A DNA stretch of 52,372 nucleotides from NCBI GenBank assembly GCA_903895255.1, contig CAITTG010000054.1, positions 1 through 52,372 on the forward strand. Reading direction: 5' to 3'. Positions 1 to 8,057 of the stretch are shown here, piece after piece. The stretch's first letter is position 1. The number at the start of each line of letters is the position of its first letter. The notes under the pieces are model-generated. The model had not been told where the DNA came from. It saw only the letters and a list, made by a program, of their open reading frames with translations, and searched no databases. Made by a program: the position numbers and the translations under genes. Source of the DNA: an uncultured Verrucomicrobia subdivision 3 bacterium. GTDB taxonomy: Bacteria; Verrucomicrobiota; Verrucomicrobiia; Limisphaerales; UBA11358.

Positions 1-447
1 ATCGCCCAGGATGCCCAGGCGTTTGAATTGGGCGCGCTGCAAATCAATATATTTGCGGGCGTGGGCTTCGCAGGCGCTGCGGATGGTGGCGGCGTCGGAA
101 CTGGTGTCGCCGGCCTTGCGCATGTCCTGGCTGACCTTGAATTCGATCGGCAGCCCGTGGCAGTCCCACCCGGGAATGTAGGGCGCACTCTTGCCGCGCA
201 GGGTCTGGTACTTGATGACAATGTCCTTGAGAATCTTGTTCAGCGCGGTGCCGATGTGGACGTCGCCATTGGCGAAGGGCGGGCCGTCGTGCAGCACGAA
301 CTTTTCCGCGCCGGCGCGGGCGGTTTGAATGGCCGCATAGAGACCGGCCTGCTGCCATTGTTCCAGCCGCTGCGGTTCGCGCGCGACCAGGTCGGCCTTC
401 ATCGCGAAGTCCGTGCGCGGCAAATTGAGTGTGTCTTTGTATTCCAT
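1..447 (-). CDS. ileS: Isoleucyl-tRNA synthetase, N-terminal part (runs off the window)
   Basis: The 149 residues seen are the N-terminus of isoleucyl-tRNA synthetase, the cytoplasmic class I enzyme that charges tRNA-Ile. Residues 53-70 carry the conserved block HDGPPFANGDVHIG followed by TALN, and residues 92-102 carry PGWDCHGLPIE, both typical of bacterial IleRS. The class I HIGH motif reads HIGT at 65-68; I believe Thr occurs in other bacterial IleRS, but this is from memory. The start ATG at 447 gives MEYKDTLNLPRTDFAMKA, the usual beginning. The remaining roughly 780 residues lie beyond base 1. A terminator-like hairpin lies about 140 bases upstream on the same strand and may act in its leader. 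Confidence 0.95.
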   Translation of the reverse strand, partial: MEYKDTLNLPRTDFAMKADLVAREPQRLEQWQQAGLYAAIQTARAGAEKFVLHDGPPFANGDVHIGTALNKILKDIVIKYQTLRGKSAPYIPGWDCHGLPIEFKVSQDMRKAGDTSSDAATIRSACEAHARKYIDLQRAQFKRLGILGD

Positions 448-585
448 CGCGAAAAACCACGGTAACAACCGGGAAATGGCGTGTCAATGTGGGGTGAGGC
501 CAAAATGCGCTGGGGCGTAACCCAACCCTGTCCTTGGGTGGTTTGCCCCCCAAAACCACCCGCCAAAAATATTTTTAAAAAATTT

Positions 586-614
586 GGACCCTGGACAGCG
601 GATGTCCAGGGTCC
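586..614 (-). terminator. Terminator-like hairpin in the ileS leader
   Basis: GGACCCTGGACA (586-597) and TGTCCAGGGTCC (603-614) form a perfect 12-bp stem with a 5-nt loop. Read on the minus strand, the stem is followed by AAATTTTTTAAAAATATTTT, a T-rich tract as in intrinsic terminators. The next gene in that direction is ileS, whose start is about 140 bases further on, and there is no minus-strand gene upstream to terminate. It is therefore either a leader attenuator or an inserted palindromic repeat. On the plus strand no T-run follows. Confidence 0.5.
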
Positions 615-814
615 CCTGTCAGAATGGTGGCGATGAATGTCGAAAAGACCATCAAACTTGGCCGCCCGGCGCTAAACCGGATGCTGCCCCGCCGCGCCCA
701 CCCCGCCGACGCCCCGGTCACCCCCGGGGAACTAACTTCAAGTTTCCCGCACTTTTTCACGATCCCCGGCCCGGGCCGCACCCGTCAAAAATGCTTAAGT
801 ACTTGTAAAAGAAT

Positions 815-854
815 AATTTAACAAATTAACCAATTAACCCTTTAACCAAATAAC
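815..854. repeat. Octamer-phased TTAAC tandem repeat
   Basis: Five consecutive 8-base units (AATTTAAC, AAATTAAC, CAATTAAC, CCTTTAAC, CAAATAAC) share a 3' TAAC. The array is AT-rich, unlike the surrounding GC-rich sequence, and lies in the argH leader. Its role is unknown. Confidence 0.65.
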
Positions 855-994
855 CCATGAAAATCTCAACCTGCCACGCCAGCTCCCTATTCCAAGGGCT
901 GATTCAGCCCCATGCGCTGGCCGGGTGTTCGCCGGTCTCGCTCCCCCGCATGATTAATATTGAATTCCCCCCGATTATTCCAAAACCTGTACCC

Positions 995-2461
995 ATGCCG
1001 ACATCATCTGCCCGCACCGCCAAAGGTGGCCCAGCCAAAACGACGAAACCGTCGCCGAAAACCGTTTCGAAATCCACGCCCGTCTCCCGGAGCGGACGCT
1101 TCAGCAGCGGGCCCGGCGCGGATGTCGCCCAGTTCACCGAATCCATCTCCTTCGACTGGCGGCTCTGGCGGCACGACATCCAGGGCTCGCTCGCCCACGC
1201 CGCCATGCTCCAGAAAATTGGCGTGCTCACCAAGGTCGAGGCCACCGCCATCGCCCGGGGGCTGGCCGACATCCAGCAGGAGATCGAGACGGGAAATTTC
1301 ACCTGGAAACCCGAGCTGGAAGATGTGCACATGAACATCGAGGCCGAGCTCACCCGCCGGATTCCCGCCGGGGCCAAGCTCCACACGGCCCGTTCGCGCA
1401 ATGACCAGGTGGCGCTGGATGTGCGCCTCTGGTTGCGGGATGAGATCACCGCCTTGCGCGGCGAAATCACCGGCCTCCAGCGCGCTCTCGTCGGCCTTGG
1501 CACGGCCAATGCGGAGGTCATTATTCCCGGCTACACGCATTTGCAGCGCGCCCAGCCCGTGTACCTCGCGCACCACTTGCTGGCCTACGTGGAAATGTTG
1601 CAGCGTGACTCCGGCCGGCTCGCCGATGGTCAGGCCCGCCTGAACGTCTGCCCCCTGGGCAGCGGGGCCATCGCCGGGTCCACCCTGCCGCTGGACCGCG
1701 AATTCGTCGCCCGCCAGCTTGGCTTTGTGGATGCCGCCGGACGGCCGCGCATCACGCAAAACTCCATGGATGCCGTCAGCGACCGCGATTTTGTCGTGGA
1801 ATTCGCCGCCGCCGCCGCGCTCCTCGCCGTCCACCTCTCCCGCCTCGCCGAGGACATCATCCTGTGGGCCGGGGCCGAGTTCAATTTCATCAAGATTGCC
1901 GATGCCTACACCACCGGCTCCTCGCTGATGCCGCAGAAGAAAAATCCGGACATCGCCGAGCTCGTGCGCGGCAAGACCGGCCGGGTGCTGGGCAACCTCG
2001 TGTCCCTGCTCACCCTGCTCAAGGGGCTGCCCATGACCTACAACCGCGATTTGCAGGAGGACAAGGAGCGCCTGTTCGACACCGCCGACACCGTGCGCGC
2101 TTCCACCCGCCTCATGGCCGCCATGCTGGCGCATACCAAGATCAACGCCAGTGTCTGCGCCGCCGCCGCCAGCGACCCCTCGCTGCTGGCCACCGACCTG
2201 GCCGATTACCTCGTGCTCAAAGGCATGCCCTTCCGGCAGGCGCACCACGTGGTGGGCGCGGTCGTGGGGTTGTCTGAAAAAACCGGCAAACCGCTGAACC
2301 AGCTTACCCTCGCCGAATTGCAGGGCGTGGACCGAACCTTCGCGCCCGATGCGCTGGCGGTGTTCGACCTAAAAACCGCCATGGCCAAGCGCAACCTCAC
2401 CGGCGCGCCGGGGACGGAGGAGGTGAAGCGGCAGTTGAAGGGGTGGCGGGAGCGGCTTTAA
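995..2461 (+). CDS. argH: Argininosuccinate lyase
   Basis: Argininosuccinate lyase cleaves argininosuccinate to arginine and fumarate, the last step of arginine synthesis, as a cytoplasmic tetramer of the fumarase/aspartase family. The family signature GSSLMPQKKNP lies near residue 308, and the ArgH blocks TARSRNDQVALDVRL and YTHLQRAQPV precede it. The start is uncertain: ATG at 995 gives 488 residues, with about 30 basic, Ser/Thr/Lys-rich residues before the conserved RFSSGPGADVAQFTESI. In-frame starts at 950 and 857 would lengthen this further, and none has a clear ribosome binding site. The usual length is about 460. No other arginine gene is nearby, so it appears to be transcribed alone. 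Confidence 0.93.
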   Translation: MPTSSARTAKGGPAKTTKPSPKTVSKSTPVSRSGRFSSGPGADVAQFTESISFDWRLWRHDIQGSLAHAAMLQKIGVLTKVEATAIARGLADIQQEIETGNFTWKPELEDVHMNIEAELTRRIPAGAKLHTARSRNDQVALDVRLWLRDEITALRGEITGLQRALVGLGTANAEVIIPGYTHLQRAQPVYLAHHLLAYVEMLQRDSGRLADGQARLNVCPLGSGAIAGSTLPLDREFVARQLGFVDAAGRPRITQNSMDAVSDRDFVVEFAAAAALLAVHLSRLAEDIILWAGAEFNFIKIADAYTTGSSLMPQKKNPDIAELVRGKTGRVLGNLVSLLTLLKGLPMTYNRDLQEDKERLFDTADTVRASTRLMAAMLAHTKINASVCAAAASDPSLLATDLADYLVLKGMPFRQAHHVVGAVVGLSEKTGKPLNQLTLAELQGVDRTFAPDALAVFDLKTAMAKRNLTGAPGTEEVKRQLKGWRERL

Positions 2462-2516
2462 AACCGACGGAAAATGACGTCAAGCAGGTTGTGAATTAAT
2501 AAAAAATGAAGTTTTC

Positions 2517-2906
2517 ATGAATCAGGAAACGCTGCCGAATTCACAAGTTATTGAGAAAATGATACTCGAAATCGTGCTTCCCGCGCTCGAAACTATTTCA
2601 AAAGATATTGGACGTCTTTTGGAGTTTGAAATTGTTGTGATGCAAGAGGCTTCTGAAGTCAGTAAGTTAGGCAAGCTTTCGGTCGGCAAACGTCAAATGC
2701 CACTGATTTGCGGGAATGTGCGACTTCGATTCCGTGAAGTTTCTAAAAATTGTTTGTTGATGCATTGCGAGGCATTATTTGATCGAGAACAGGCTGTAAG
2801 CAATTGTTCAGGTTTTTCGATTAAAGCAGCTTTTCAGGAAAACATTTCAAAGCGAAAAGCTTGGGCGATTCGTTACGGTGTTTGGGATTGGATGGGGTGG
2901 AATTAA
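2517..2906 (+). CDS. Hypothetical protein, AT-rich
   Basis: This 129-residue protein matches no family I recognise. It is soluble-looking, with a helical N-terminal half (residues 10-50) and four cysteines, and ends in the aromatic stretch YGVWDWMGWN. No signal peptide or membrane segment is seen. Its base composition is clearly richer in A+T than argH, and codon use differs from its neighbours, which suggests recent acquisition together with the toxin-antitoxin pair just downstream. The start ATG at 2517 follows an AT-rich stretch without a clear ribosome binding site. Confidence 0.55.
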   Translation: MNQETLPNSQVIEKMILEIVLPALETISKDIGRLLEFEIVVMQEASEVSKLGKLSVGKRQMPLICGNVRLRFREVSKNCLLMHCEALFDREQAVSNCSGFSIKAAFQENISKRKAWAIRYGVWDWMGWN

Positions 2907-3022
2907 TTAAAAAGGGCTGCATATGATTGCGCACCTAAATAATTCGCGGCGCGGGGTGGCAAGAAATAGGGTTTTCAAAAAATATCGCCAGTTTTGAGAA
3001 AGTGGGGTAACGTTTTAGGGTT

Positions 3023-3238
3023 ATGAGAACGGTTGCGTTTGAAAATGTCGAGGTAACGCTTGCGGACCTACTCCGGCAGGTTGCGCAGGGCGAGGAGATC
3101 ACCATCACGCAAAATGGCCAGCCAAAGGCAAAGCTCACTGCCGTGCCGGAGTCATATATCAAAAACGGCATTCTGGTCCACCACACCGGCCACACGATTA
3201 CCTCGGAAGATGTGGCTGCGGCATTGGCTGAGGAATAA
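3023..3238 (+). CDS. Phd/YefM-type antitoxin
   Basis: The 71-residue product looks like a type II antitoxin of the Phd/YefM family. VTLADLLRQVAQGEEITITQ followed by NGQPKAKLTAV is the usual N-terminal DNA-binding and dimer region, in which antitoxins of this class bind their own promoter. The C-terminal part would wrap around the toxin. It stops three bases before the GTG of the PIN-domain gene, the standard order antitoxin then toxin. TTTTAGGG lies a few bases upstream of the ATG and may act as a weak ribosome binding site. Function is inferred from family resemblance and gene order. Confidence 0.82.
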   Translation: MRTVAFENVEVTLADLLRQVAQGEEITITQNGQPKAKLTAVPESYIKNGILVHHTGHTITSEDVAAALAEE

Positions 3239-3241
3239 GGC

Positions 3242-3667
3242 GTGTATCTTCTGGATGTCAATTTACTGATTGCCCTTGCTTGGGATGATCATGTGCATCA
3301 TGACCGCGCCCATCTTTGGTTTGGAAAATTGGGGGCCACGCCGTTTGCCACCTGCAATACAACCCAGAGCGGATTTGTTCGGGTCAGTTTTAATCGGAAA
3401 GCAATGAACTGCAGTCTTGGCATCGATGAGATTTTCACCAAGCTTGAGAGTTTTACCCATCATGCGATGCACCAATTTTGGGAGGATGGACCTTTGCAAA
3501 CGCAGGCATCAGTCTGGCGAAACATAACCAGCCATAAGCAAGTCACCGATACCAACCTGGCTTCAATTTCCCATCAGCGTCGCGGAAAACTGGCAACCTT
3601 AGACGAGGGCATCAAGAGCAAACTGACTGTGACCGAACGGGCTTGGGTGGAAGTGATCCCACCATGA
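3242..3667 (+). CDS. vapC: VapC-like PIN-domain toxin ribonuclease
   Basis: This 141-residue PIN-domain protein should be the toxin of the pair with the upstream antitoxin; VapC enzymes are Mg-dependent RNases that cut tRNA or rRNA. It opens with YLLDVNLLIALAW, with the first acidic active-site residue (Asp5). The C-terminal half has VTDTNLASISHQRRGKLATL and then DEGI, matching the usual 'TD..LA.LA...G..L.T.D' with its two further aspartates. The central Glu usually expected is not obvious to me. The start is GTG at 3242, preceded by AGGAATAAGG, which overlaps the antitoxin stop. Coupling suggests co-translation. Confidence 0.82.
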   Translation: MYLLDVNLLIALAWDDHVHHDRAHLWFGKLGATPFATCNTTQSGFVRVSFNRKAMNCSLGIDEIFTKLESFTHHAMHQFWEDGPLQTQASVWRNITSHKQVTDTNLASISHQRRGKLATLDEGIKSKLTVTERAWVEVIPP

Positions 3668-3674
3668 CCATTTA

Positions 3675-3944
3675 ATGCGTTCAGTTTCATATTTAGTTCA
3701 CTGTGAAGTTCCGAAAATCAAAGAACATGATTGCGTGGTCCTGACTCACGACCTGCCTGCGGAACAGTTGCAGGCGGGCGACGTGGGGGTGGTCGTCCAC
3801 ATCCATCAAGGGGGCGTGGCTTACGAGGTGGAGTTTGTGACGCCTGCCGGCGAAATCATTGCGATGATCACTATGGAGGCCGCACACCTGCGCCCCATTG
3901 GAAAGCAGGACGTCAGCCATGTTCGCCAATTGACCCCTGCTTGA
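3675..3944 (+). CDS. DUF4926 domain protein
   Basis: The 89-residue product carries a DUF4926-type domain from about residue 13 to 76: IKEHDCVVLTHDLPAEQL, then GDVGVVVHIH, then YEVEFVTPAGE and ITMEAAHLRPI. This family is small, beta-rich and of unknown function. It is frequently found beside toxin-antitoxin and other accessory genes, and here it follows the VapBC-like pair by seven bases on the same strand. The first dozen residues do not match the family, so an internal start is possible. Confidence 0.75.
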   Translation: MRSVSYLVHCEVPKIKEHDCVVLTHDLPAEQLQAGDVGVVVHIHQGGVAYEVEFVTPAGEIIAMITMEAAHLRPIGKQDVSHVRQLTPA

Positions 3945-3986
3945 TTTTTGGATTACGGTGGTCCGTTGCCAAGTCTCGAAGATGCC

Positions 3987-4055
3987 GCTCCTGACGGAGC
4001 TTGGGAATTAATGAGTTGGGCCGGCTGCCTACAAAGATTGCGCTCCTAGCGGAGC
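3987..4055. repeat. Paired GCTCC/GGAGC mini-palindromes
   Basis: GCTCC-TGAC-GGAGC at 3987-4000 and GCTCC-TAGC-GGAGC at 4042-4055 are two copies of the same small hairpin, each followed by TTGGG or TGGGG and a GAAT. They look like members of a dispersed intergenic palindrome family. Neither has a T-run, so termination is unlikely. Confidence 0.5.
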
Positions 4056-4279
4056 TGGGGGAATGAGCCGGTCAGTACCGAACCGCACCGTCAGTTGCGA
4101 CATCTCTGTAGTCTCCGAACGTGATTCCACGTCCGAAAGCGGGGTCGCGCTGCGCTTGCCCCCGCAGTCCAAGGGTACGCTACTCAGCCAAACCGAACCA
4201 ACATCCTAGGGCTGAAAGCCGTTCTCCCAACCGGCGCTGCGTGGCTGGATTTCGCCGCCAACCCCATGATTATTTAGGC

Positions 4280-4325
4280 TTGAACCTTGAATTTTCTCCG
4301 GATTTTGAACTTTGAAATTTGAAGT
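4280..4325. repeat. TTGAANT heptamer array at the bioD 3' end
   Basis: Units TTGAACC, TTGAATT (4280-4293) and, after an 11-base interruption, TTGAACT, TTGAAAT, TTGAAGT (4305-4325) run in a strict 7-base phase up to the bioD stop codon. A second array of the same type follows the gene ending at 26739. Confidence 0.65.
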
Positions 4326-4326
4326 T

Positions 4327-5031
4327 TTAAGAGCCGGGGCTCGGAATTGGGAGCTTCAGTCGCTCCAACGCCGCCCGCACCCGCCGCCGCCTCAAGGTCC
4401 TGGCCAAATCCGCCGCCGCCGGCACCCGGGGAAAACCCAGAATCCGCGCGGCGTCAAAATATTCCCCCAGCAAGCCGGCATTACCCCGGGTGGCCTCATC
4501 CGGCGTTTCCGGGTCCATCAATACCACCCGCGCCCGGTTGCGGGCGGCGAAGGGCAGGGCGGCCAGCGTCAGGCGCAGGTCATTCACCACCCCCAGCCGG
4601 TTCGGGGCGACAATCACCGGGATGGCGCGCAAGGCGGTGATCAGGTCCCGAGAGTCCACGTTTTCACCGATGGGACTCAACAATCCGCCCGCCCCCTCAA
4701 TGAGCACGCACGCAAAATGCCGCTGCATGGCCCGCACATGGGCCACGATTTGCGCCCGGGTGACCGTCATCCCCTCACGCCGGGCGGCCAGCACCGGGGC
4801 AATGGGGGCGCGAAAATGCCAGGGGTTAATCTCGTCCAGCGTCAGGTCCCCAGCCAGGGCGGTGGCAAGGAGTTCGGCATCCGCCCGGCCGCCCGAGCAA
4901 ACCGGTTTGAGCGCCGCCACCTGGACACCGTTTTGGCGGAGCCAGGCAGCCAGCAGGGCGGTCAACAGGGTTTTGCCAACCCCCGTGCCCGTGCCCGTGA
5001 TAAAAAGCGGTGCGTCCTGCATTTTTCCCAT
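4327..5031 (-). CDS. bioD: Dethiobiotin synthetase
   Basis: BioD closes the ureido ring of dethiobiotin from 7,8-diaminopelargonate, CO2 and ATP, the penultimate step of biotin synthesis. The 234-residue protein has the P-loop TGTGTGVGKT near residues 12-21, the substrate-Lys region ALKPVCSGG near residue 40, and the EGAGGLLSPIGE switch block near residue 114. Length fits the family (about 225). No bioA, bioB or bioF lies in the window, so the biotin genes are scattered or cut off from it. ATG at 5031 is used; an internal ATG (MQDAPLF) three codons later is equally possible. It is divergent from tig. Confidence 0.93.
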   Translation of the reverse strand: MGKMQDAPLFITGTGTGVGKTLLTALLAAWLRQNGVQVAALKPVCSGGRADAELLATALAGDLTLDEINPWHFRAPIAPVLAARREGMTVTRAQIVAHVRAMQRHFACVLIEGAGGLLSPIGENVDSRDLITALRAIPVIVAPNRLGVVNDLRLTLAALPFAARNRARVVLMDPETPDEATRGNAGLLGEYFDAARILGFPRVPAAADLARTLRRRRVRAALERLKLPIPSPGS

Positions 5032-5125
5032 GAAACCCGAAACCGGCGCTTGGCGCCATCAAAACCATTGACGGAACCGCCGGGGATCGTCTAGACTAAC
5101 TGACTCGTTTTACGAAAAAAATATT

Positions 5126-6439
5126 GTGAATATCACCGTTGAAACTCTGGCCCCGTGCAAAAAGTTGGTGCGGGTGGAATTGGACGCCAAGCTGGTGGAC
5201 GAAACGTTCGCCACTATCACCAAAAATTTCCAAAAGTCGGCCGCCCTCCCGGGCTTCCGTCCGGGCAAGGCTCCCCTGCCCATGGTCGTCAAAAAATATG
5301 ACGCCGAGATCAAGGACGAGGCCAAGCGTCAGTTGATTGGTGATTCCTACCGCAAAGCCCTCGACGAGAAGAAGATCAACGCCATTGGCTATCCCGACAT
5401 CGAGGAAATCCAGTTCGAGCGCGGCCAGTCGCTGCTCTTCGCCGCCACGGTGGAAACCGCCCCGGAATTTGAACTGCCCGAGTACAAGGGCCTGCCCGTG
5501 AAGCGCGACAACCGCGTGGTGGTGGATGTGGATGTGGATCGCGCCCTGGAACTGCTCGCCCGCCAGCAGGTGAAATTTGAGACCGTCGCCCGCGAAGTGC
5601 GCGATGGCGATGTCGCCGTGGTGAATTACACCGGCACCGTGGAGGGCAAGCCCATCACCGACCTGGCCCCGACCGCCAAGGGTTTGACCGAGCAGAAAAA
5701 CTTCTGGGTGGACGTCATTCCGGACTCCTTTATCCCCGGTTTCGCCCTCCAGCTCAAGGATGCCAAGGCCGGTGACAAGCGCACCGTCAACGTCGAATTC
5801 CCCGCGGATTTCGTCACCAAGGAACTCGCCACCCTCAAGGGCGTTTATGAAGTCGAGGTCGTGGAAGTGAAGGAAAAGATTCTGCCGGCCATTGACGATG
5901 CCTTTGCCAAATCCTACGGCGCGGAGGACCTGGCCAAATTGCGCGAGGGTGTGCGCCGGGACCTGGAGAGCGAATTGAAAGCCTCCCAGGAAAAATCCAT
6001 CCGCAACCAGTTGCTCGGCGGCCTGCTCGGCAAGGTGACCTTTGACCTGCCCGAGGCGGTGGTTGCCCAGGAAACCCGCAACGTGGTTTACAACATTGTG
6101 CAGGAAAACAGCAAGCGCGGCGTGGCCCGTGAGCTGATCGAACAGCAGAAAGATCAAATCTACTCGGCCGCCGCCAGCAGCGCCAAGGATCGCGTCAAGT
6201 TGTCCTTCCTGGTGCAGCGCATCGCCGCCAAGGAAGGCATTCAGGTTTCGCAGGATGAAGTCATCCACCGCGTGCAGGCGCTCGCGACCGCTTACCAGAT
6301 CCCCGTGGAAAAATTCATCAAGGATTTGCAAAAGCGGAACGGCGTGAACGAAATTTACGAGCAGATCGCGCACGAAAAAGTGGTGCGGTTGCTCGAGCAA
6401 AACGCCCAGTTTGAGGAAGTCACCTCGGTGGCGGGTTAA
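5126..6439 (+). CDS. tig: Trigger factor
   Basis: Trigger factor is the ribosome-bound chaperone and prolyl isomerase that meets nascent chains at the exit tunnel. The 437 residues show the three expected parts: the ribosome-binding N-domain with the signature GFRPGKAP (about residues 45-52), the FKBP-type isomerase domain (about 155-245, with GDVAVVNYTGTVEGKPI), and the helical C-terminal chaperone arms. The start is GTG at 5126, giving MNITVETLAPCKKLVRVEL, which aligns with the usual beginning. The clpP/clpX genes that commonly follow tig are absent; a TolC-family gene follows instead after 82 bases. Confidence 0.95.
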   Translation: MNITVETLAPCKKLVRVELDAKLVDETFATITKNFQKSAALPGFRPGKAPLPMVVKKYDAEIKDEAKRQLIGDSYRKALDEKKINAIGYPDIEEIQFERGQSLLFAATVETAPEFELPEYKGLPVKRDNRVVVDVDVDRALELLARQQVKFETVAREVRDGDVAVVNYTGTVEGKPITDLAPTAKGLTEQKNFWVDVIPDSFIPGFALQLKDAKAGDKRTVNVEFPADFVTKELATLKGVYEVEVVEVKEKILPAIDDAFAKSYGAEDLAKLREGVRRDLESELKASQEKSIRNQLLGGLLGKVTFDLPEAVVAQETRNVVYNIVQENSKRGVARELIEQQKDQIYSAAASSAKDRVKLSFLVQRIAAKEGIQVSQDEVIHRVQALATAYQIPVEKFIKDLQKRNGVNEIYEQIAHEKVVRLLEQNAQFEEVTSVAG

Positions 6440-6521
6440 TCGGCCTGCCCGGTTACCTTTTGTCATGGGCAAGCGTCTTGCATTTGACGAGTTGCGGCGA
6501 AAACCGCACCATGTCAAAACC

Positions 6522-8048
6522 ATGAACAAAATTTTCGCCGTTTCGTTGCTGGCCACCGTCACCCTGGGGGCGGTGGCGCAGACGGCCACCAACCTGCCGG
6601 CGGGCGGGGAGCACGTTCGCGAGATGTCTCTGAAGGATTGCCTGCAGGAGGCCCTGTCGCACAATTTCGACGTTCAGATTTCCCGCTACAATCCGATGAT
6701 TCAACAGTCCATGTTGAATGAAACGTACGGCGGGTACGATCCCACGCTGGGCATTTCCGGCCTGCATTCGCACAATAATTCCGCGCAATTCACCACGACC
6801 GTCCTGACCAACGGCAGCAGCCTGCTCATTCCGAACAGCACGCTGACGGACAACGATCAATTCAAAACGGCCCTTACCGGAACCTCGCCCATTGGCACGG
6901 TCTATGATTTGTTCGGCAATATTGCCCAGGCGGAACAGACGCAGGTTGGGCTGCCCCAGCAGCAGACCTCCGGCGGGCAAATCGGCCTGGATATCACCCA
7001 GCCATTGTTGAAAAATTTCTGGATCGACACCACCCGGCTGAACATCGACATCGCCAAAAACAACCTGGCCCAGTCGGAGCAAAGTTTTCGTTCGCAATTA
7101 ATCAGCTCGGTGGCCTCCGTGCAGATCGCCTACTACGAACTGATTTACGCCCAGCAAAATGTCCAGGTGCAACAGGAGGCGCTCACGCTGGCTCAGACGC
7201 AGCTCGACCAGGACCGCCAGCGCGTGCAAGTGGGCAGCCTGGCCCCCCTTGATGTCCAGCAGGACGAATCCCAGGTTGCCTCCAGCAAAGCCGCGTTGAT
7301 CGCCGCCCAGTACACCCTGTACACGGACCGGGGCAACCTCATCAATTTGATCACCGACTCCTACCGCAAGTGGCAGGGCGTTGGCATCCAGCCCACCGAG
7401 CAGCTTTCCGACACGCTGCGGGTGTTTGACTTGCAGGATAGCTGGGGCAAGGGCATGACCAAGCGCCCGGACCTCTTGCAATCCCGGCTCGAGGTGGAGC
7501 AGCAGGGGATTACCTTGAAATACGACCGTAACCAGCTCTACCCCGAACTGGATTTGAACGGCTCCTATGGCTACAACGGTGCCGGCCGCGTGTACAGCGG
7601 CACCTTTGACATGTACGGCCAGGCCGACCATCCGTTTTACTCCTACGGCGCCTCCATTTCCATTCCCCTCAGCAACACCAAGGCGCGCAACACCCTGAAA
7701 TCAGACAAGTCCACCCTGCAACAAAAACTCCTGAGCTTGAAACAGTTGGAGCAAACCATCCTGATGGAGATCGACAATTCCGTCAAACAGGTGGCCTCCG
7801 ATTATGAAGCCGTGCAGGCCTCCAAACAGGCGACCATATACGCCGCCGCCGCGCTGGACGCGGAGCAGAAAAAATATAACGTGGGCAAAAGCACCACCTT
7901 CACCGTGCTGCAATTGCAAAACACCCTGACCACCAACCGGGGCACCGAAATTCGCAATATTGCCAATTACGACGAGGACATCGCCCGGCTCTCCCAGAAT
8001 GAGGGCACCACGCTGGATGATCTGGATATTACGCTGAATATCCACTAA
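6522..8048 (+). CDS. TolC-family outer-membrane efflux protein
   Basis: The 508-residue product belongs to the TolC/OEP family, trimeric outer-membrane channels used by RND, ABC and type I export systems. ATG at 6522 gives MNKIFAVSLLATVTLGAVAQ, a clear Sec signal peptide. The mature part starts with SLKDCLQEALSHNFDVQISR, the usual first OEP helix, and two long helical, Gln/Ala-rich repeats follow (about residues 185-290 and 390-500), with the closing block NVGKSTTFTVLQLQNTL. No inner-membrane pump or periplasmic adaptor is adjacent, so the partner is unknown. In-frame sequence upstream to 6411 overlaps tig and is not part of the protein. Confidence 0.9.
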   Translation: MNKIFAVSLLATVTLGAVAQTATNLPAGGEHVREMSLKDCLQEALSHNFDVQISRYNPMIQQSMLNETYGGYDPTLGISGLHSHNNSAQFTTTVLTNGSSLLIPNSTLTDNDQFKTALTGTSPIGTVYDLFGNIAQAEQTQVGLPQQQTSGGQIGLDITQPLLKNFWIDTTRLNIDIAKNNLAQSEQSFRSQLISSVASVQIAYYELIYAQQNVQVQQEALTLAQTQLDQDRQRVQVGSLAPLDVQQDESQVASSKAALIAAQYTLYTDRGNLINLITDSYRKWQGVGIQPTEQLSDTLRVFDLQDSWGKGMTKRPDLLQSRLEVEQQGITLKYDRNQLYPELDLNGSYGYNGAGRVYSGTFDMYGQADHPFYSYGASISIPLSNTKARNTLKSDKSTLQQKLLSLKQLEQTILMEIDNSVKQVASDYEAVQASKQATIYAAAALDAEQKKYNVGKSTTFTVLQLQNTLTTNRGTEIRNIANYDEDIARLSQNEGTTLDDLDITLNIH

Positions 8049-8057
8049 TCCGGCGGC

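Larger units (their letters stand above)
448..994. other. Divergent intergenic region between ileS and argH
   Basis: No convincing gene is seen between the two divergent starts. The region holds a 12-bp perfect hairpin (586-614), GC-rich unassigned sequence (about 620-790), and a run of octamer-phased TTAAC repeats (815-854). An open frame continuous with argH begins at 857, but the 46 residues it adds do not resemble argininosuccinate lyase, so I treat 857-994 as leader. Confidence 0.6.
3945..4326. other. Intergenic region with small palindromes and heptamer repeats
   Basis: No gene is seen. It contains two GCTCC-N4-GGAGC mini-hairpins (3987-4000 and 4042-4055) in similar surroundings and an imperfect heptamer array next to the bioD 3' end (4280-4325). 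The 15-base stretch GGGAATGAGCCGGTC near 4059 recurs near 30818 after mrp. Confidence 0.6.

Noticed and set aside
448..620. T-box riboswitch for ileS
   Set aside because: A hairpin is present, but I found no T-box consensus (about AGGGTGGNACCGCG) or specifier-loop structure.
5096..6664. 522-residue minus-strand open frame opposite tig
   Set aside because: Antisense shadow; the plus strand gives a complete trigger factor with all domains.
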